A stretch of 38,523 bases of DNA. It comes from Betaproteobacteria bacterium. GTDB taxonomy: Bacteria; Pseudomonadota; Gammaproteobacteria; Burkholderiales; SG8-39. The stretch lies in assembly GCA_947466535.1 (NCBI GenBank), contig CANIEV010000016.1:1-38523 (forward strand), written 5' to 3'. Under the pieces are notes generated by a model that was not told the origin of the DNA, did no database searches, and saw only the letters and a program-made list of their open reading frames with translations. Below are positions 8,180-16,701 of the stretch, one piece after another (position 1 is the stretch's first letter; the number at the start of each line of letters is the position of its first letter). The translations under genes and the position numbers were made by a program.

Positions 8180-9154
8180 CTACTCGCTCTTGAGCCCGAT
8201 CGTTTTGATGAGCTTTGCGTAGACCGCGTATTCCTTCTGGATCAGCGCGGCGAACTCCTGCGGCGTGTTGGTGTCGACCATGATTCCCTGGTTGGCGAGA
8301 CGCGTACGGATCTCGGGCGTCGTCAGCGTCTTCACCACCGCACCGTGAATTTTCGTGATCACGTCCGTCGGCACGCCCGCCGGCACGACAACCGAATTCC
8401 AGGTGCCCATCGCGAATTCGGGCACGCCCGACTCCGCCACCGTCGGCAGGTCCACCACCGAGCTGTCGCGCTTCGGGCTGGCGAACGCAAGCGCCCGCAG
8501 CGCGCCTGAGCGGATATGGGGAAGCAGCGAATTGACCGCACCGAAATACAGCTGCACCCGCCCGGCGAGCAGGTCGGTGATCACCGTAGGTCCCGCCTTG
8601 TAAGGCACATGGACGATGTCCACGCCGGTGAGCGACTTGAAGAGTTCCGCGCCGAGATGCTGCGCGCTGCCCGGACCGGTGGAAGCGAAATTGATGCTGC
8701 CGGGTTTGGCCTTAGCCACCGCGATCAGTTCGCGGATGTTGTTCGCCGGGATCGTGGGATGCACCACCACCACGAAGGGGACGTAGGCGACGGTGGTGAT
8801 CGGCGCAAAGTCCTTGAGCGGATCGCCCGCGTTCTTCAGCATGTGCGGATTCACCACCAGCACGTTGTAGGGCGCGAGCAGCCAGGTATGGCCGTCGGGC
8901 GCGCTCTTGGCCACCGCCTCGGTGCCGATGCTGTTACCGGCCCCCGCGCGGTTCTCCACCACCACCGGCGAGCCCCAGTCCTCCTGCACCTTCTGCGCAA
9001 TCTCGCGCGCCGCCACATCGAGGCTGGTGCCGGTGCCGCCGGGCACGATGATGCGCACGGTACGCATCGGAAACGCCTGCGCGAACGCGCCGGCCGGAGA
9101 CAGCATCGCCGAAAGCAGAAACGGAACCAGCAGGACGGGGAGACGGATTCGCAT
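8180..9154 (-). CDS. Bug/TctC-type tripartite transporter substrate-binding protein
   Basis: This is a periplasmic solute receptor of the tripartite tricarboxylate transporter (TTT) type, 324 residues. It has a signal peptide (MRIRLPVLLVPFLLSAML followed by AGAFAQA). Family hallmarks are RIIVPGGTGTSLDVAAR after cleavage, VVVENRAGAGNSIGTE, GSAQHLGAELF and HVPYKAG. The ATG at 9154 has GAGGAC about 7 bases upstream; frame open further upstream lacks coding character. No TctA or TctB membrane partners occur in the window, so it is an orphan receptor, as are most Bug proteins in Burkholderiales. It is the first gene of a leftward group with the NmrA-like and NicX-like genes. Its ligand is probably a carboxylated or heterocyclic acid. 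Confidence 0.92.
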   Translation of the reverse strand: MRIRLPVLLVPFLLSAMLSPAGAFAQAFPMRTVRIIVPGGTGTSLDVAAREIAQKVQEDWGSPVVVENRAGAGNSIGTEAVAKSAPDGHTWLLAPYNVLVVNPHMLKNAGDPLKDFAPITTVAYVPFVVVVHPTIPANNIRELIAVAKAKPGSINFASTGPGSAQHLGAELFKSLTGVDIVHVPYKAGPTVITDLLAGRVQLYFGAVNSLLPHIRSGALRALAFASPKRDSSVVDLPTVAESGVPEFAMGTWNSVVVPAGVPTDVITKIHGAVVKTLTTPEIRTRLANQGIMVDTNTPQEFAALIQKEYAVYAKLIKTIGLKSE

Positions 9155-9223
9155 CGGTATGTCCTCGAAGGGGTGAGGAAAGTCTGAAGGGGGTCCATGC
9201 CGGGTCGCAGCACGGGAGCATTG

Positions 9224-9253
9224 ATCATAGCGGCAGGCGAGCAGTGCAGGCAA
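9224..9253 (-). promoter_or_regulatory. Candidate sigma-70 promoter for the TctC-like gene
   Basis: On the minus strand TTGCCT (9253-9248) and TATGAT (9229-9224) are separated by 18 bases. They match 4 of 6 and 5 of 6 consensus positions. The -10 ends 69 bases upstream of the start codon at 9154, within the divergent gap shared with the flavin reductase gene. It was found by eye, so chance occurrence is possible. Confidence 0.4.
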
Positions 9254-9385
9254 GGACAGCCGCGCACTCGCGTGACCACGTTATCATTGCGGTCTTGCGG
9301 CCCGGATCCCGGGCATCAAACGCTTCGATGCGCCGGAGTTTCCGCGCCCTATCTTGCGAACGATTTCATTGAAAGCCGACCTGCC

Positions 9386-10006
9386 ATGCCCGAGTACGAC
9401 GCCTCCAAACTCACGCCGGAACAACAGTACAAGCTCATGACCTCCACCGTCGTGCCGCGGCCGATCGCGCTGGTCACCACGCTCGGCCCGGACGGCCCCA
9501 ACGCGGCGCCGTTCAGCTTTTTCAACATGGTTGCCTCCGATCCGCCGGCGATCATGTTCTCCGCCGGCGCGCGAGGAAAATCCATGAAGGACACGATCCG
9601 CAATATCGAACTCCTGCCGGAGTTCGTCGTTCATATCGTGGATGAGCCGAACAAGGAAAAGATGAACATCTGCTCCACCGAGTGGGAATACGGCGTCAAC
9701 GAAATCGAGCGCTCGGGCTTCAAGACCGCGCCCTCGACGATGGTGAAGCCGCCGCGTCTGATCGAGTGCCCGGTGCAGTTCGAGTGCAGGCTGATCCAGT
9801 TCGTGAAGATCGGCAACAAGCCCTACACGATGGTGATCGGAGAGATCGTGTACTTCCATCTGCGTGACGGCCTGGTCAACGAGGAAAAGATGTACGTCGA
9901 CACCCCGGCGATCCAGGCGATGGGCCGCATGGAAGGCCGCGACATGTACTGCCGCTCCGCCAACGACCGCTTCAGCATGCCGCGGCCGGACCTGCCGAAA
10001 AAGTAG
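9386..10006 (+). CDS. Flavin reductase-like FMN-binding protein
   Basis: This 206-residue protein belongs to the flavin reductase-like (flavoredoxin/RutF-type split barrel) family, which reduces FMN or FAD with NAD(P)H. The segment TVVPRPIALVTTLGPDGPNAAP and the following FSFFNMVASDPP near 20-50 form the typical FMN-binding start. KDTIRNIELLPEFVVHIV and the GEIVYFHL strand follow. I chose the ATG at 9386, which gives the conserved N-terminus; the frame is open further upstream without coding signal. It is one of only two plus-strand genes in the island and is divergent from the TctC-like gene. It is a good candidate to supply reduced flavin to the luciferase-like monooxygenase at 22616-23842; this pairing is inferred. 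Confidence 0.88.
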   Translation: MPEYDASKLTPEQQYKLMTSTVVPRPIALVTTLGPDGPNAAPFSFFNMVASDPPAIMFSAGARGKSMKDTIRNIELLPEFVVHIVDEPNKEKMNICSTEWEYGVNEIERSGFKTAPSTMVKPPRLIECPVQFECRLIQFVKIGNKPYTMVIGEIVYFHLRDGLVNEEKMYVDTPAIQAMGRMEGRDMYCRSANDRFSMPRPDLPKK

Positions 10007-10054
10007 AGCGCGCAGTACGGAACCCGCAGGTGCGCGGCGCCACTCAGCTTCCTC

Positions 10055-11065
10055 TCAGTTTCCTACCCTCTGCTTCAGCCAGCCCGAGGAGTTGTGGTAA
10101 TTGGTGACCGCGCTCCCCGGCGGCACCAGCACATCGGCGGCGGCGCGAAGTTCTTCCGACAGGCGCATGCCGAGAATCGGCAGCGCCTCCTCCAGTTGCC
10201 CGAAGGTCCTCGGCCCGAACACCGGCGCGGTGATGCCGGGCTGGTCCTTCACCCAGAGCAAGGCCAGCGCCGCCGCGCTCATGCCGTGCTCGCGCGCGAG
10301 CCGTGAAATTTCCCGCCCGACCTCGATCCCGCGTTCGTTGACCCGCCCGGCGTAGGTGCCGCCGATGCGCGCCGCGCGGGACCCTTCGGGAAAGCGTTGC
10401 GCATCCGCATAGCGGCCCGCGAGCACGCCCTGCGCAAGCGGCGCAAACGGCGTGATGCCGATGCCGTGCTGCAGGCACATCGGCACGAGTTCGTTCTCGA
10501 TCCGTCGATCGAGCAGGTTGTAGGGCGGCTGCTCGAGCACGTAGCGCGAAAGCCGATGCCGCTCGCTCAGCATCAGCCCCTCCATCACCTTCCAGGCCGG
10601 GTGGACGGACGTGCCGATATAGCGCACCTTGCCCTGGCGCACGAGGTCATCCAGCGCGCGCAGCGGCTCTTCGTGGTCGATCGCGAAGTCCGGCCGGTGC
10701 AGCAGGAACACGTCGATGTAATCGGTGCCAAGCCGTCGGAGCGAATCCTCGCAGGCGCGAAGGATGTGCAGGCGCGAGTTGCCGCGGTCGTTCGGACCGG
10801 GATCGGGCCGCGCGGGAAAATAGGACTTGGAGACGATCACCACCTCCTCGCGGGAAGAGAACTTCGCGATCGCGCGGCCGAGAAGACGCTCGCTCGCGCC
10901 GTCGTGGTAGGAGTCCGCGGTGTCGAAGAAATTGATGCCCGCCTCGAGCGCGCGCGCGATGATGCGCATCGACTCGTCCTCCGGCGTCGGCTGGGTGAAG
11001 TTGAAGGTCCCGATGCACATCGGCGAGACCATCAACCCGGTGCGGCCGAGCGATCGGTAGTCCAC
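10055..11065 (-). CDS. Aldo/keto reductase
   Basis: This is an NADPH-dependent aldo/keto reductase of 336 residues with the (alpha/beta)8 fold. The catalytic tetrad is recognisable as Asp48 and Tyr53 in FFDTADSY, Lys80 in VIVSKSYF and His123 in FLLHRPD. The C-terminal part carries the coenzyme-binding ITAPVFGPRTFGQLEEAL stretch. The start is GTG at 11065, which gives the standard MDYRSLGRTGLMVSP N-terminus. It begins 27 bases after the ABC permease stop and is probably the last gene of that importer operon. The likely role is reduction of an aldehyde or ketone intermediate; the substrate is unknown. Confidence 0.9.
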   Translation of the reverse strand: MDYRSLGRTGLMVSPMCIGTFNFTQPTPEDESMRIIARALEAGINFFDTADSYHDGASERLLGRAIAKFSSREEVVIVSKSYFPARPDPGPNDRGNSRLHILRACEDSLRRLGTDYIDVFLLHRPDFAIDHEEPLRALDDLVRQGKVRYIGTSVHPAWKVMEGLMLSERHRLSRYVLEQPPYNLLDRRIENELVPMCLQHGIGITPFAPLAQGVLAGRYADAQRFPEGSRAARIGGTYAGRVNERGIEVGREISRLAREHGMSAAALALLWVKDQPGITAPVFGPRTFGQLEEALPILGMRLSEELRAAADVLVPPGSAVTNYHNSSGWLKQRVGN

Positions 11066-11092
11066 GCGCGTTCCCGGGGTTGCCCCGCCCTT

Positions 11093-11872
11093 TTAGTTCC
11101 TGCGCTTCTCGGAATCGCGCCAGGCCAGCAGGCGCCGCTCGAGCATGCTGATCGCCTCCGAGGTGAACACCCCAAGCAGGCCGATCACGATGATCGGAAC
11201 AAAAAGCTTGGCGGTGGCGAAGCTGTTGGCAAAGAACACGATCAGGCCGCCCAATCCGGTCACCGCGGTGAAGAATTCCGCCACCACCATGCCGATGATC
11301 GCCAGGCCCACCGAGAGCCGGACGCCGGCGAGGATGTAGGGCATGGACGCGGGCAGCGTGATCTTCCAGAAAATCTGGCTCGGCGTGGCGCAGTAGACGC
11401 GTCCGATATCGAGCATCGCGCCGCGCACGTCCTTGATGCCGGCGTAGGTGTTGATGATCACCGGAAAGATCGCCACCGACACCAGGATCGACACCTTGCC
11501 GGTCGTCTCCAGACCCGCCCAGAGGATGATCAGCGGCACCAGCGCCACCCGGGGTATCGCGTACAGCGCGGACAGGAAGGGCTCGAGCGTGTAGTCGAGC
11601 CACCAGTAGTGCGCGGTGGCCACGCCGATGATCATGCCGCCGATGATCGAGATCACCAGGCCGATCACGAACGGCACCATGCTCGCCATGAAGGCGCGCT
11701 GAAGCTCGCCGGTCTCGGTGATGATCATCGCCGCGCGCCCGATTGCGCTCGGATAGCTGAGGAACAACGGGTTCACGTCGCGCCCGAAGTACTCCCAGGC
11801 GATGAAGAACACGACCACCGCGCCAATGCGCAGGATGTTCGGATGGGCTTTGAGGTAGGCGGCAAATTTCAC
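11093..11872 (-). CDS. ABC transporter permease, NitT/TauT (SsuC-like) type
   Basis: This is an inner-membrane permease of 259 residues with about six membrane helices. The EAA-type cytoplasmic loop that contacts the ATPase reads VRGAMLDIGRVYCATPSQ followed by IFWKITLPASMPYI. The protein resembles TauC, SsuC and ThiX, importers for sulfonates, nitrate or pyrimidine precursors. The start is GTG at 11872 with AAAGGAC upstream. It follows the ATPase gene by 28 bases and precedes the aldo/keto reductase by 27. Together with the receptor at 13512-14516 it completes an importer. Confidence 0.9.
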   Translation of the reverse strand: MKFAAYLKAHPNILRIGAVVVFFIAWEYFGRDVNPLFLSYPSAIGRAAMIITETGELQRAFMASMVPFVIGLVISIIGGMIIGVATAHYWWLDYTLEPFLSALYAIPRVALVPLIILWAGLETTGKVSILVSVAIFPVIINTYAGIKDVRGAMLDIGRVYCATPSQIFWKITLPASMPYILAGVRLSVGLAIIGMVVAEFFTAVTGLGGLIVFFANSFATAKLFVPIIVIGLLGVFTSEAISMLERRLLAWRDSEKRRN

Positions 11873-11900
11873 GCGGCGTCCTTTCGATTGAGGCCGGGCA

Positions 11901-12668
11901 TCAGATCATCGCCCGGAGCGCGGCGCGGGTGACGCCGAACTCGGGATGAAGGCGCACGTCGGTGGTGGTGCGGCTTGCCCGGAACGGCGGCTCCACGATC
12001 GAGTGGATGCGGCCGGGGGCGGATTTGAACACCACGATGCGGTCCGAGAGCATCAGCGCCTCGTCAATGCTGTGGGTCACGAACATCACGGTGCAGCGGG
12101 TCTCGTTCCAGATGCGAAGCAGGTCCTCCTGCAGCACCTCGCGCGTCTGCGCGTCGAGCGCTGCAAACGGCTCGTCCATCAGCAACACCGAAGGATTGCG
12201 CGTCAGCGCACGCGCGATGCCGACGCGCTGCTGCATGCCGCCTGAGAGTTCATGCGGATAGTGCCGCTCGAAGGATGCGAGACCAACGAGGGTCAGGAGC
12301 TTGCGCGCGACTTCGTAACGCTTCTCCTTCGACTGGCCGTCGATTTCCAGGGGAAAGGCGACGTTGTCGAGCACGCTGCGCCAGGGCAGCAGGCCGAAGT
12401 TCTGGAACACCATCGACAAATCTTGCCGCGGCTTGGTGACGAGACGACCGCCGACGGTCACCGTGCCACCGTCCCCCGCGAGCAGGCCGGAGACGATCCG
12501 CAGCAGCGTGGTCTTGCCGCAACCGCTCGAACCGAGCAGGCTGATGAATTCGCCCTGCTGAATCTGCAGGTCGACGTCCTGCAGCACGGTGAGCACCTCC
12601 TCCTCGCCCTTGCCGTGCTTGCGGTCGATCTGGAACTTCTTGGTGAGTTTCTTGATTTCGATGAACAT
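11901..12668 (-). CDS. ABC transporter ATP-binding protein, NitT/TauT type
   Basis: This 255-residue ATPase powers the adjacent importer. The Walker A GSSGCGKTT lies at 46-54, the Q-loop FQNFGLLPW at 88-96, the signature LSGGMQQR at 141-148, Walker B VLLMDEP at 161-167 and the switch histidine at 199 in FVTHS. All are intact. The GLLPW sequence after the Q-loop is typical of the SsuB/TauB group. The gene sits between the haem-oxygenase-like enzyme (75-base gap) and the permease (28-base gap), so it belongs to the same leftward operon. Confidence 0.93.
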   Translation of the reverse strand: MFIEIKKLTKKFQIDRKHGKGEEEVLTVLQDVDLQIQQGEFISLLGSSGCGKTTLLRIVSGLLAGDGGTVTVGGRLVTKPRQDLSMVFQNFGLLPWRSVLDNVAFPLEIDGQSKEKRYEVARKLLTLVGLASFERHYPHELSGGMQQRVGIARALTRNPSVLLMDEPFAALDAQTREVLQEDLLRIWNETRCTVMFVTHSIDEALMLSDRIVVFKSAPGRIHSIVEPPFRASRTTTDVRLHPEFGVTRAALRAMI

Positions 12669-12743
12669 GGGTTGGTGCGTGCTTTCGGCTGGCGGTACGG
12701 ACGGGGCGTAAAGCGCGGGGATGCCCGCGCCGTGGACACCGTG

Positions 12744-13442
12744 CTAGTTCTTGACGGCGTTCACCCGCTTCATGATTCCGTCGTAGAGCAGCATGGTCAT
12801 CTGGATCATCTCGCGCGCCGCCTTGATTACCAGCTTGCGATCGTCCTCGGACTTTGCGAAATCGGCGAGCAGTTCGACGCCGACGCCGGAATGGTCTTCA
12901 TCCGCCTCGTCGTGGATCACCCAGAAGTCCACCGTCTTGTCATCCAGGCCGTAGGCGTCCTTCATCCGCCGCGCCATGCCGGCATAGAACCCCGGCCCCT
13001 GCGCCTCGGCACCGAGCATGTGGGCGGCGATGCCCTCGACGATGTTGTGGCTGCAGACGTCCTGGAAATAGGTCTTGAATGCGATTGCCTCGGGGCAGTA
13101 GTCGGCTTTCCAGAGGTCATCGTCCGAAAGGCCAAGCCCTCGTCCGAAGTTCAGGTAGAGCTGGTTGTGCGGGATGCCCTTGGAGTAGATCTGGCCGGTG
13201 CCTTCCTCGTAGACCACCTCGGCCAGGCGCGCACGCCATTTCGGGTCCGGGCAGAGCACGTACAGGCGACCGTGATAGTTGTGGTTGTGCAGCGGGATGA
13301 TCCCGTACTGCTTCGCGAATTCGCAGACCTGCGCCTTGGTGAAGGTGCAGTTGGACAGGCCCTGCCACAGGGGATGCTTCTGGAACGGCATCTCCTTGTG
13401 CGCGGCCTCCACCGCGTCGAGGGTTTCTTTTACGGTCGGCAT
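12744..13442 (-). CDS. Haem-oxygenase-like di-metal oxidase/oxygenase (PqqC/CADD-like), uncharacterised
   Basis: This 232-residue all-helical protein resembles the PqqC/TenA-like superfamily annotated as iron-containing redox enzymes. The most telling motif is WVIHDEADEDH, placing His177, Asp181 and His184 with the His-x3-Asp-x2-His spacing of the C-terminal metal ligands of CADD and related di-iron HDO enzymes. Glu79 or Glu80, His92 and Glu146 are plausible remaining ligands. I do not favour thiaminase-type TenA, because this metal-ligand set is not a TenA feature and no thiamin genes are near. GGAGATGTC precedes the ATG at 13442. It lies inside an ABC importer operon between receptor and ATPase, suggesting it acts on the imported compound or a direct product. 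The reaction is unknown. Confidence 0.75.
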   Translation of the reverse strand: MPTVKETLDAVEAAHKEMPFQKHPLWQGLSNCTFTKAQVCEFAKQYGIIPLHNHNYHGRLYVLCPDPKWRARLAEVVYEEGTGQIYSKGIPHNQLYLNFGRGLGLSDDDLWKADYCPEAIAFKTYFQDVCSHNIVEGIAAHMLGAEAQGPGFYAGMARRMKDAYGLDDKTVDFWVIHDEADEDHSGVGVELLADFAKSEDDRKLVIKAAREMIQMTMLLYDGIMKRVNAVKN

Positions 13443-13511
13443 GACATCTCCGGATAGGTGGTGTGATTCGGATCAGGGCGTCCCCGAACGGAAACGCCCT
13501 GCGCTGCAGCT

Positions 13512-14516
13512 TTACTTGACCATCGTCAGTCCGGCCTTGACGAAGCGATCATCGATGATGTCCGCCGCCTTGACTCCCTTGTCGATCATCTTCCACTGGG
13601 TCATCGAGTCCGAGGTGAACGCCACCATCTGCGCGTCGATGCCACCGTCCACGCCCCAGACCTTGTTGGTGTTCAACTCCTTGATCACCGCGAGCACCAG
13701 GTCCGCCGGCAGGTCGGGCACACGCTTGGACAGGATCGCCGCCGCCTTGGCGGGGTCGGACATGATCAGCCGCGCGCCGTAGATGTTGCCGCCCATGAAA
13801 GTCTCGTACGCCTTGCGCTTTGCCGGGTCATTGAGCGCGGATGTCTGCGCGGTGTACATCACGTAACCCAGCTGCGGAAAGTCCTTCGCCACGTTCGCGA
13901 GCACCTTGACCTGGCCGTTGCGAAGGCCGATCAGGGTCGTCAGCGTATTGACCATAGCGCCCTGCACCTTGCCGACTTCCAGCGCCTGCAGGCGCGCCGG
14001 GTGACCGCCGACCTGAAGGAACTTGACCTTGTCGGTGTTGATGCCGTTCTTGCGCATGACCAGCCGCGGAATTTCGGTGGTCAGGTCCGCGGGACCCGCC
14101 GAGGCAAAGGTCTTGTCGGCAACGGAGGCGAGATCGGTCGCCGATTTCGCACCGAGAATGTTGTAGTCCACCACCGGCTGTGATGCACCGATGTACTTGA
14201 TCTTCGCGCCTTCGTTGAAGGCGTGGAACACGGTGGGCGGTCCGACGAGGGTGATGTCACCCGATCCGGAAATCACCGTGCGCAGGGCGGTGGAATCGCC
14301 GGCGACATAGATTTCCTCGATATCCAGGCCGCGTTCCTTGAACCAGCCGGTGTCCTGGGCCACCAGCCAGGGGAGCTGGTAGGTGGTGGCGGGGGTGGGC
14401 ATGACAAGGCGCAGCTTGTCGCGCGCCTGGGCGGCTGCCTGCCCTGCTGCGCTCAATCCCACGATGCCTGCTGCGATGACTGCAAGTACCTGACGGCGAG
14501 ACTGTGTTCGTTGCAT
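13512..14516 (-). CDS. ABC importer substrate-binding protein, NMT1/THI5-like (NitT/TauT)
   Basis: This is a periplasmic receptor of 334 residues with an N-terminal export signal. Arginines in MQRTQSRRQVLAVIAAG precede a hydrophobic core, and cleavage is probably after AAAQA. The NMT1/SsuA fold is marked by QLPWLVAQDTGWFKERGLDIE, ALRTVISGSGDITLVGPP and LQALEVGKVQGAM. Family ligands include sulfonates, nitrate and formylaminopyrimidine. The ATG at 14516 has a strong CAGGAGAAC site. Downstream on the same strand come the HDO-like enzyme, the ATPase and the permease. The ligand is likely the pathway substrate or a breakdown product; this is inferred. Confidence 0.9.
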   Translation of the reverse strand: MQRTQSRRQVLAVIAAGIVGLSAAGQAAAQARDKLRLVMPTPATTYQLPWLVAQDTGWFKERGLDIEEIYVAGDSTALRTVISGSGDITLVGPPTVFHAFNEGAKIKYIGASQPVVDYNILGAKSATDLASVADKTFASAGPADLTTEIPRLVMRKNGINTDKVKFLQVGGHPARLQALEVGKVQGAMVNTLTTLIGLRNGQVKVLANVAKDFPQLGYVMYTAQTSALNDPAKRKAYETFMGGNIYGARLIMSDPAKAAAILSKRVPDLPADLVLAVIKELNTNKVWGVDGGIDAQMVAFTSDSMTQWKMIDKGVKAADIIDDRFVKAGLTMVK

Positions 14517-14593
14517 ATCGTTCTCCTGTTGGATTGCGAAGGCCTGATGGGACAGCGGACCGGAATGCCTGTTCGAACTTACTTTGCAACTCC

Positions 14594-15451
14594 TCAGCGC
14601 GCGTCGAAATCGACGCACCCCGAGAATGCAAGCCTGACTGCGGCACGCACCTCGGCCGGATGCTCGGCCGACGGGGCATGCCCGCAGCGGGACAACAGCA
14701 CGACGTTGGCATGCCGGATCTTTTCGGCAAGTGGCAACGAGGTTTCGTCAGCGGGGCACGGCAGGTCGTTGCGACCGTGCACCAGCGTATAGGGTGCGGT
14801 GATACGCGCGAGTTCCTCGTCGGTGATCACCCAAGTCTCGGCGAGCTTCTGCAGATCGCCCGAGAACATCGAACCAAAATAGTCGGCATAGCCGGCCGTC
14901 TGCAGTGTGGACCAGCGAAGTTCGAGAATGTCATCCGGAATGCCGCCGGCATCGAAGAGCAGGCTTTTCATCGCAAGTCGCAGTTCATCGCGGCTCGCCG
15001 GAAAAGTCCACAGGCGCTTCAGGTGTTCGTTGACGGTAAAGCGCGTTCCCGCGGTGCCGGTCGTGATCACCGCCGCGACCCGCGGATCGGACGCGGCGAG
15101 CCTGAGCGCGATTGCGCCCGAGGCCGAATGACCGAACACACCCAGTTTTTCGCCCGGCATACGTTCCATCAGGGCACGCGCCTGGCGCACCCAGAGCGCG
15201 AAATCGAAGTACGGCGGCGCGGGCTTGCGGCCCGAATTGCCGAAACCGATCAGGTCGGTCGCGAACACATGGAAATGCGCACCGAGGAAATCGATGATCG
15301 GCGCGAATGCGCTGCCGACTGCCGCGCCCGGGCCGAGGCCGTGCATGAGCAAAAGCGGAAGCTTGCCCGGCGTGCCACCCTCGTAATATGCCGCCGTGCA
15401 GCCGTCGACGGTGAGGTCCTTTCGAACGAGAGGTTCTTGCTTACTCGACAT
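14594..15451 (-). CDS. Alpha/beta hydrolase, meta-cleavage product hydrolase-like
   Basis: This 285-residue hydrolase has the triad Ser109 (FGHSASG), Asp229 (HGRNDLPCP) and His258 (CGHAPSAEHP). The HGLGPGA oxyanion motif lies at 37-43. The layout resembles the C-C bond hydrolases that act after extradiol ring cleavage (MhpC/DmpD/BphD group). It lies 54 bases downstream of a LigB-type extradiol dioxygenase gene in the same direction. A dioxygenase-hydrolase pair is the usual arrangement for meta-cleavage. It could instead be an esterase or a deformylase. AGGAGTAGGGC precedes the ATG at 15451. Confidence 0.82.
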   Translation of the reverse strand: MSSKQEPLVRKDLTVDGCTAAYYEGGTPGKLPLLLMHGLGPGAAVGSAFAPIIDFLGAHFHVFATDLIGFGNSGRKPAPPYFDFALWVRQARALMERMPGEKLGVFGHSASGAIALRLAASDPRVAAVITTGTAGTRFTVNEHLKRLWTFPASRDELRLAMKSLLFDAGGIPDDILELRWSTLQTAGYADYFGSMFSGDLQKLAETWVITDEELARITAPYTLVHGRNDLPCPADETSLPLAEKIRHANVVLLSRCGHAPSAEHPAEVRAAVRLAFSGCVDFDAR

Positions 15452-15505
15452 CGTGCCCTACTCCTGCCGACAAACCGGTTGATTCCGGAATTGCGTATTC
15501 AGCGC

Positions 15506-16480
15506 TCACAGGTCATATACGGCAAAACCCATGCCGCAAATCCATTCGATGACCGGTTCGTAGTTGAGCACTCGCGCCGGCCGGCCACCCATCGCACCCA
15601 TCATCGCGGCCCAGTTGAGAACCTCGTGGCCCCCGTGTCCGCCGCCCTGCTCGATTTCATCGTAGGTCATGCCGCAAACGAATTTCTTGTCGCCGCGCGC
15701 CAGCGCGTCGAGGAACTTCCTGTCCCACTCGGCGTTGACTAGAGGAACGGTCGAGGTGCGCGCCATCTCGATCTCGTAGATCGCAAGGTCGGTGAGAAGT
15801 TTCGGATCTTCGACAAGCACCGGACGGCCTTCGGTCTGGAAACGCTTCATGCGCTTGAGGAAGGCATCGGCCTCCGGCGACCTGGGCCCCCAGATCGGCG
15901 GCCAGTGTGAGAGGCCGCCGGTGGCGAGAAACGCCACGCGTGCACCACCGGGGGCCGCTTCCACCGCCGCGCGCACCGATTCGCCCATCGCATAGGCACG
16001 TGCCATGGTGGTCAGCGGCGGCGAAAACACGTTGGTGAAGATCGGGATCAGCGGAATGTCGTACTGCGGTCGGATCAGCTTCAGCGGCACCATCAGGTTA
16101 TTGCCGTACTCGATCGAGCCCATGCGCGCCGCGTCGAACCCGTCCCGAACCAGCCGCCCGAGGATGAATTCGGCCATCGCCTCGTCGCTCGGGATGTCCG
16201 ACTTGCGATCGATCTTGAGCGCCTCGAGCCAGTAGTCGGCCGGGCCCGCATGCTTGGGCGCGACACCGATCGCGAAGGTCGGCATGAGATTGCGGTAATG
16301 GTTCTCGAAATGATCGTCGAGGAACGCGATGATCAGGTCGGGCTTTGCCGCATCGAGATAGGCCGCCGTCTGCTTCACTGCCTCGGCCATGCGCGTGCGC
16401 ATCCCGATCTCCGGTGAATCCGGTTCCCCCAGCATCAGCGGCGCGTGCGACAGGCTGATTCCAGCGACAACTTCAGACAT
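15506..16480 (-). CDS. LigB-type (class III) extradiol ring-cleavage dioxygenase
   Basis: This 324-residue protein belongs to the LigB superfamily of Fe(II) dioxygenases, which cleave catecholic rings next to the diol. His12 in SLSHAPL and His57 in LDDHFEN fit the two iron-binding histidines. Glu286 in GGHEVLNW is a plausible third ligand, and His192 in GGLSHWPP matches the catalytic histidine. No separate LigA-like small subunit is present, as in single-chain enzymes such as MhpB. A strong GGGGGAGTC site precedes the ATG at 16480. It is the first gene of a probable leftward operon with the hydrolase and ABC importer. The substrate may be a dihydroxylated heterocycle rather than protocatechuate; that is inference. 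Confidence 0.85.
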   Translation of the reverse strand: MSEVVAGISLSHAPLMLGEPDSPEIGMRTRMAEAVKQTAAYLDAAKPDLIIAFLDDHFENHYRNLMPTFAIGVAPKHAGPADYWLEALKIDRKSDIPSDEAMAEFILGRLVRDGFDAARMGSIEYGNNLMVPLKLIRPQYDIPLIPIFTNVFSPPLTTMARAYAMGESVRAAVEAAPGGARVAFLATGGLSHWPPIWGPRSPEADAFLKRMKRFQTEGRPVLVEDPKLLTDLAIYEIEMARTSTVPLVNAEWDRKFLDALARGDKKFVCGMTYDEIEQGGGHGGHEVLNWAAMMGAMGGRPARVLNYEPVIEWICGMGFAVYDL

Positions 16481-16701
16481 TAAGACTCCCCCGTACCGAC
16501 ATCGTCACAGCCCTTCCCGGACTGAATCCGGGAATTCCAGTCTTACAAAGGCGAAGCAGCCATTTCTGGCTGCCTCTCGCCTTCGTTCCGCTATTTGTAC
16601 AAACAATAATTCAACGCCCGCCAATCACGCAACAAAAAAATCGCAATAACCGGGCGTTCCGAATTTCAAATTCGGCCACGCGGATCGACGGACCTTCCGC
16701 C
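16481..16701. promoter_or_regulatory. Intergenic region with dense inverted repeats between the ring-opening amidohydrolase and dioxygenase genes
   Basis: This 221-base gap is less GC-rich than its surroundings. From left to right it holds a hairpin CCCGGA-CTGAA-TCCGGG (16516-16532) and a two-part hairpin at 16548-16583. The latter has an inner stem GCAGCCA/TGGCTGC with loop TTTC and an outer stem AAGGCGA/TCGCCTT. Next come a perfect palindrome TTTGTACAAA (16594-16603), an A7 run at 16634-16640 and an 8-bp inverted repeat CCGAATTT/AAATTCGG (16659-16675). The two-part hairpin could terminate the amidohydrolase transcript (weak T-run). The palindromes nearer the dioxygenase are candidate operator sites. 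No gene is visible. Confidence 0.5.

Noticed and set aside
11093-14516. Thiamin-precursor salvage operon (ThiXYZ plus TenA)
   Set aside because: The receptor and permease families allow it, but the enzyme carries a di-metal HDO motif, and no thiamin genes are nearby.
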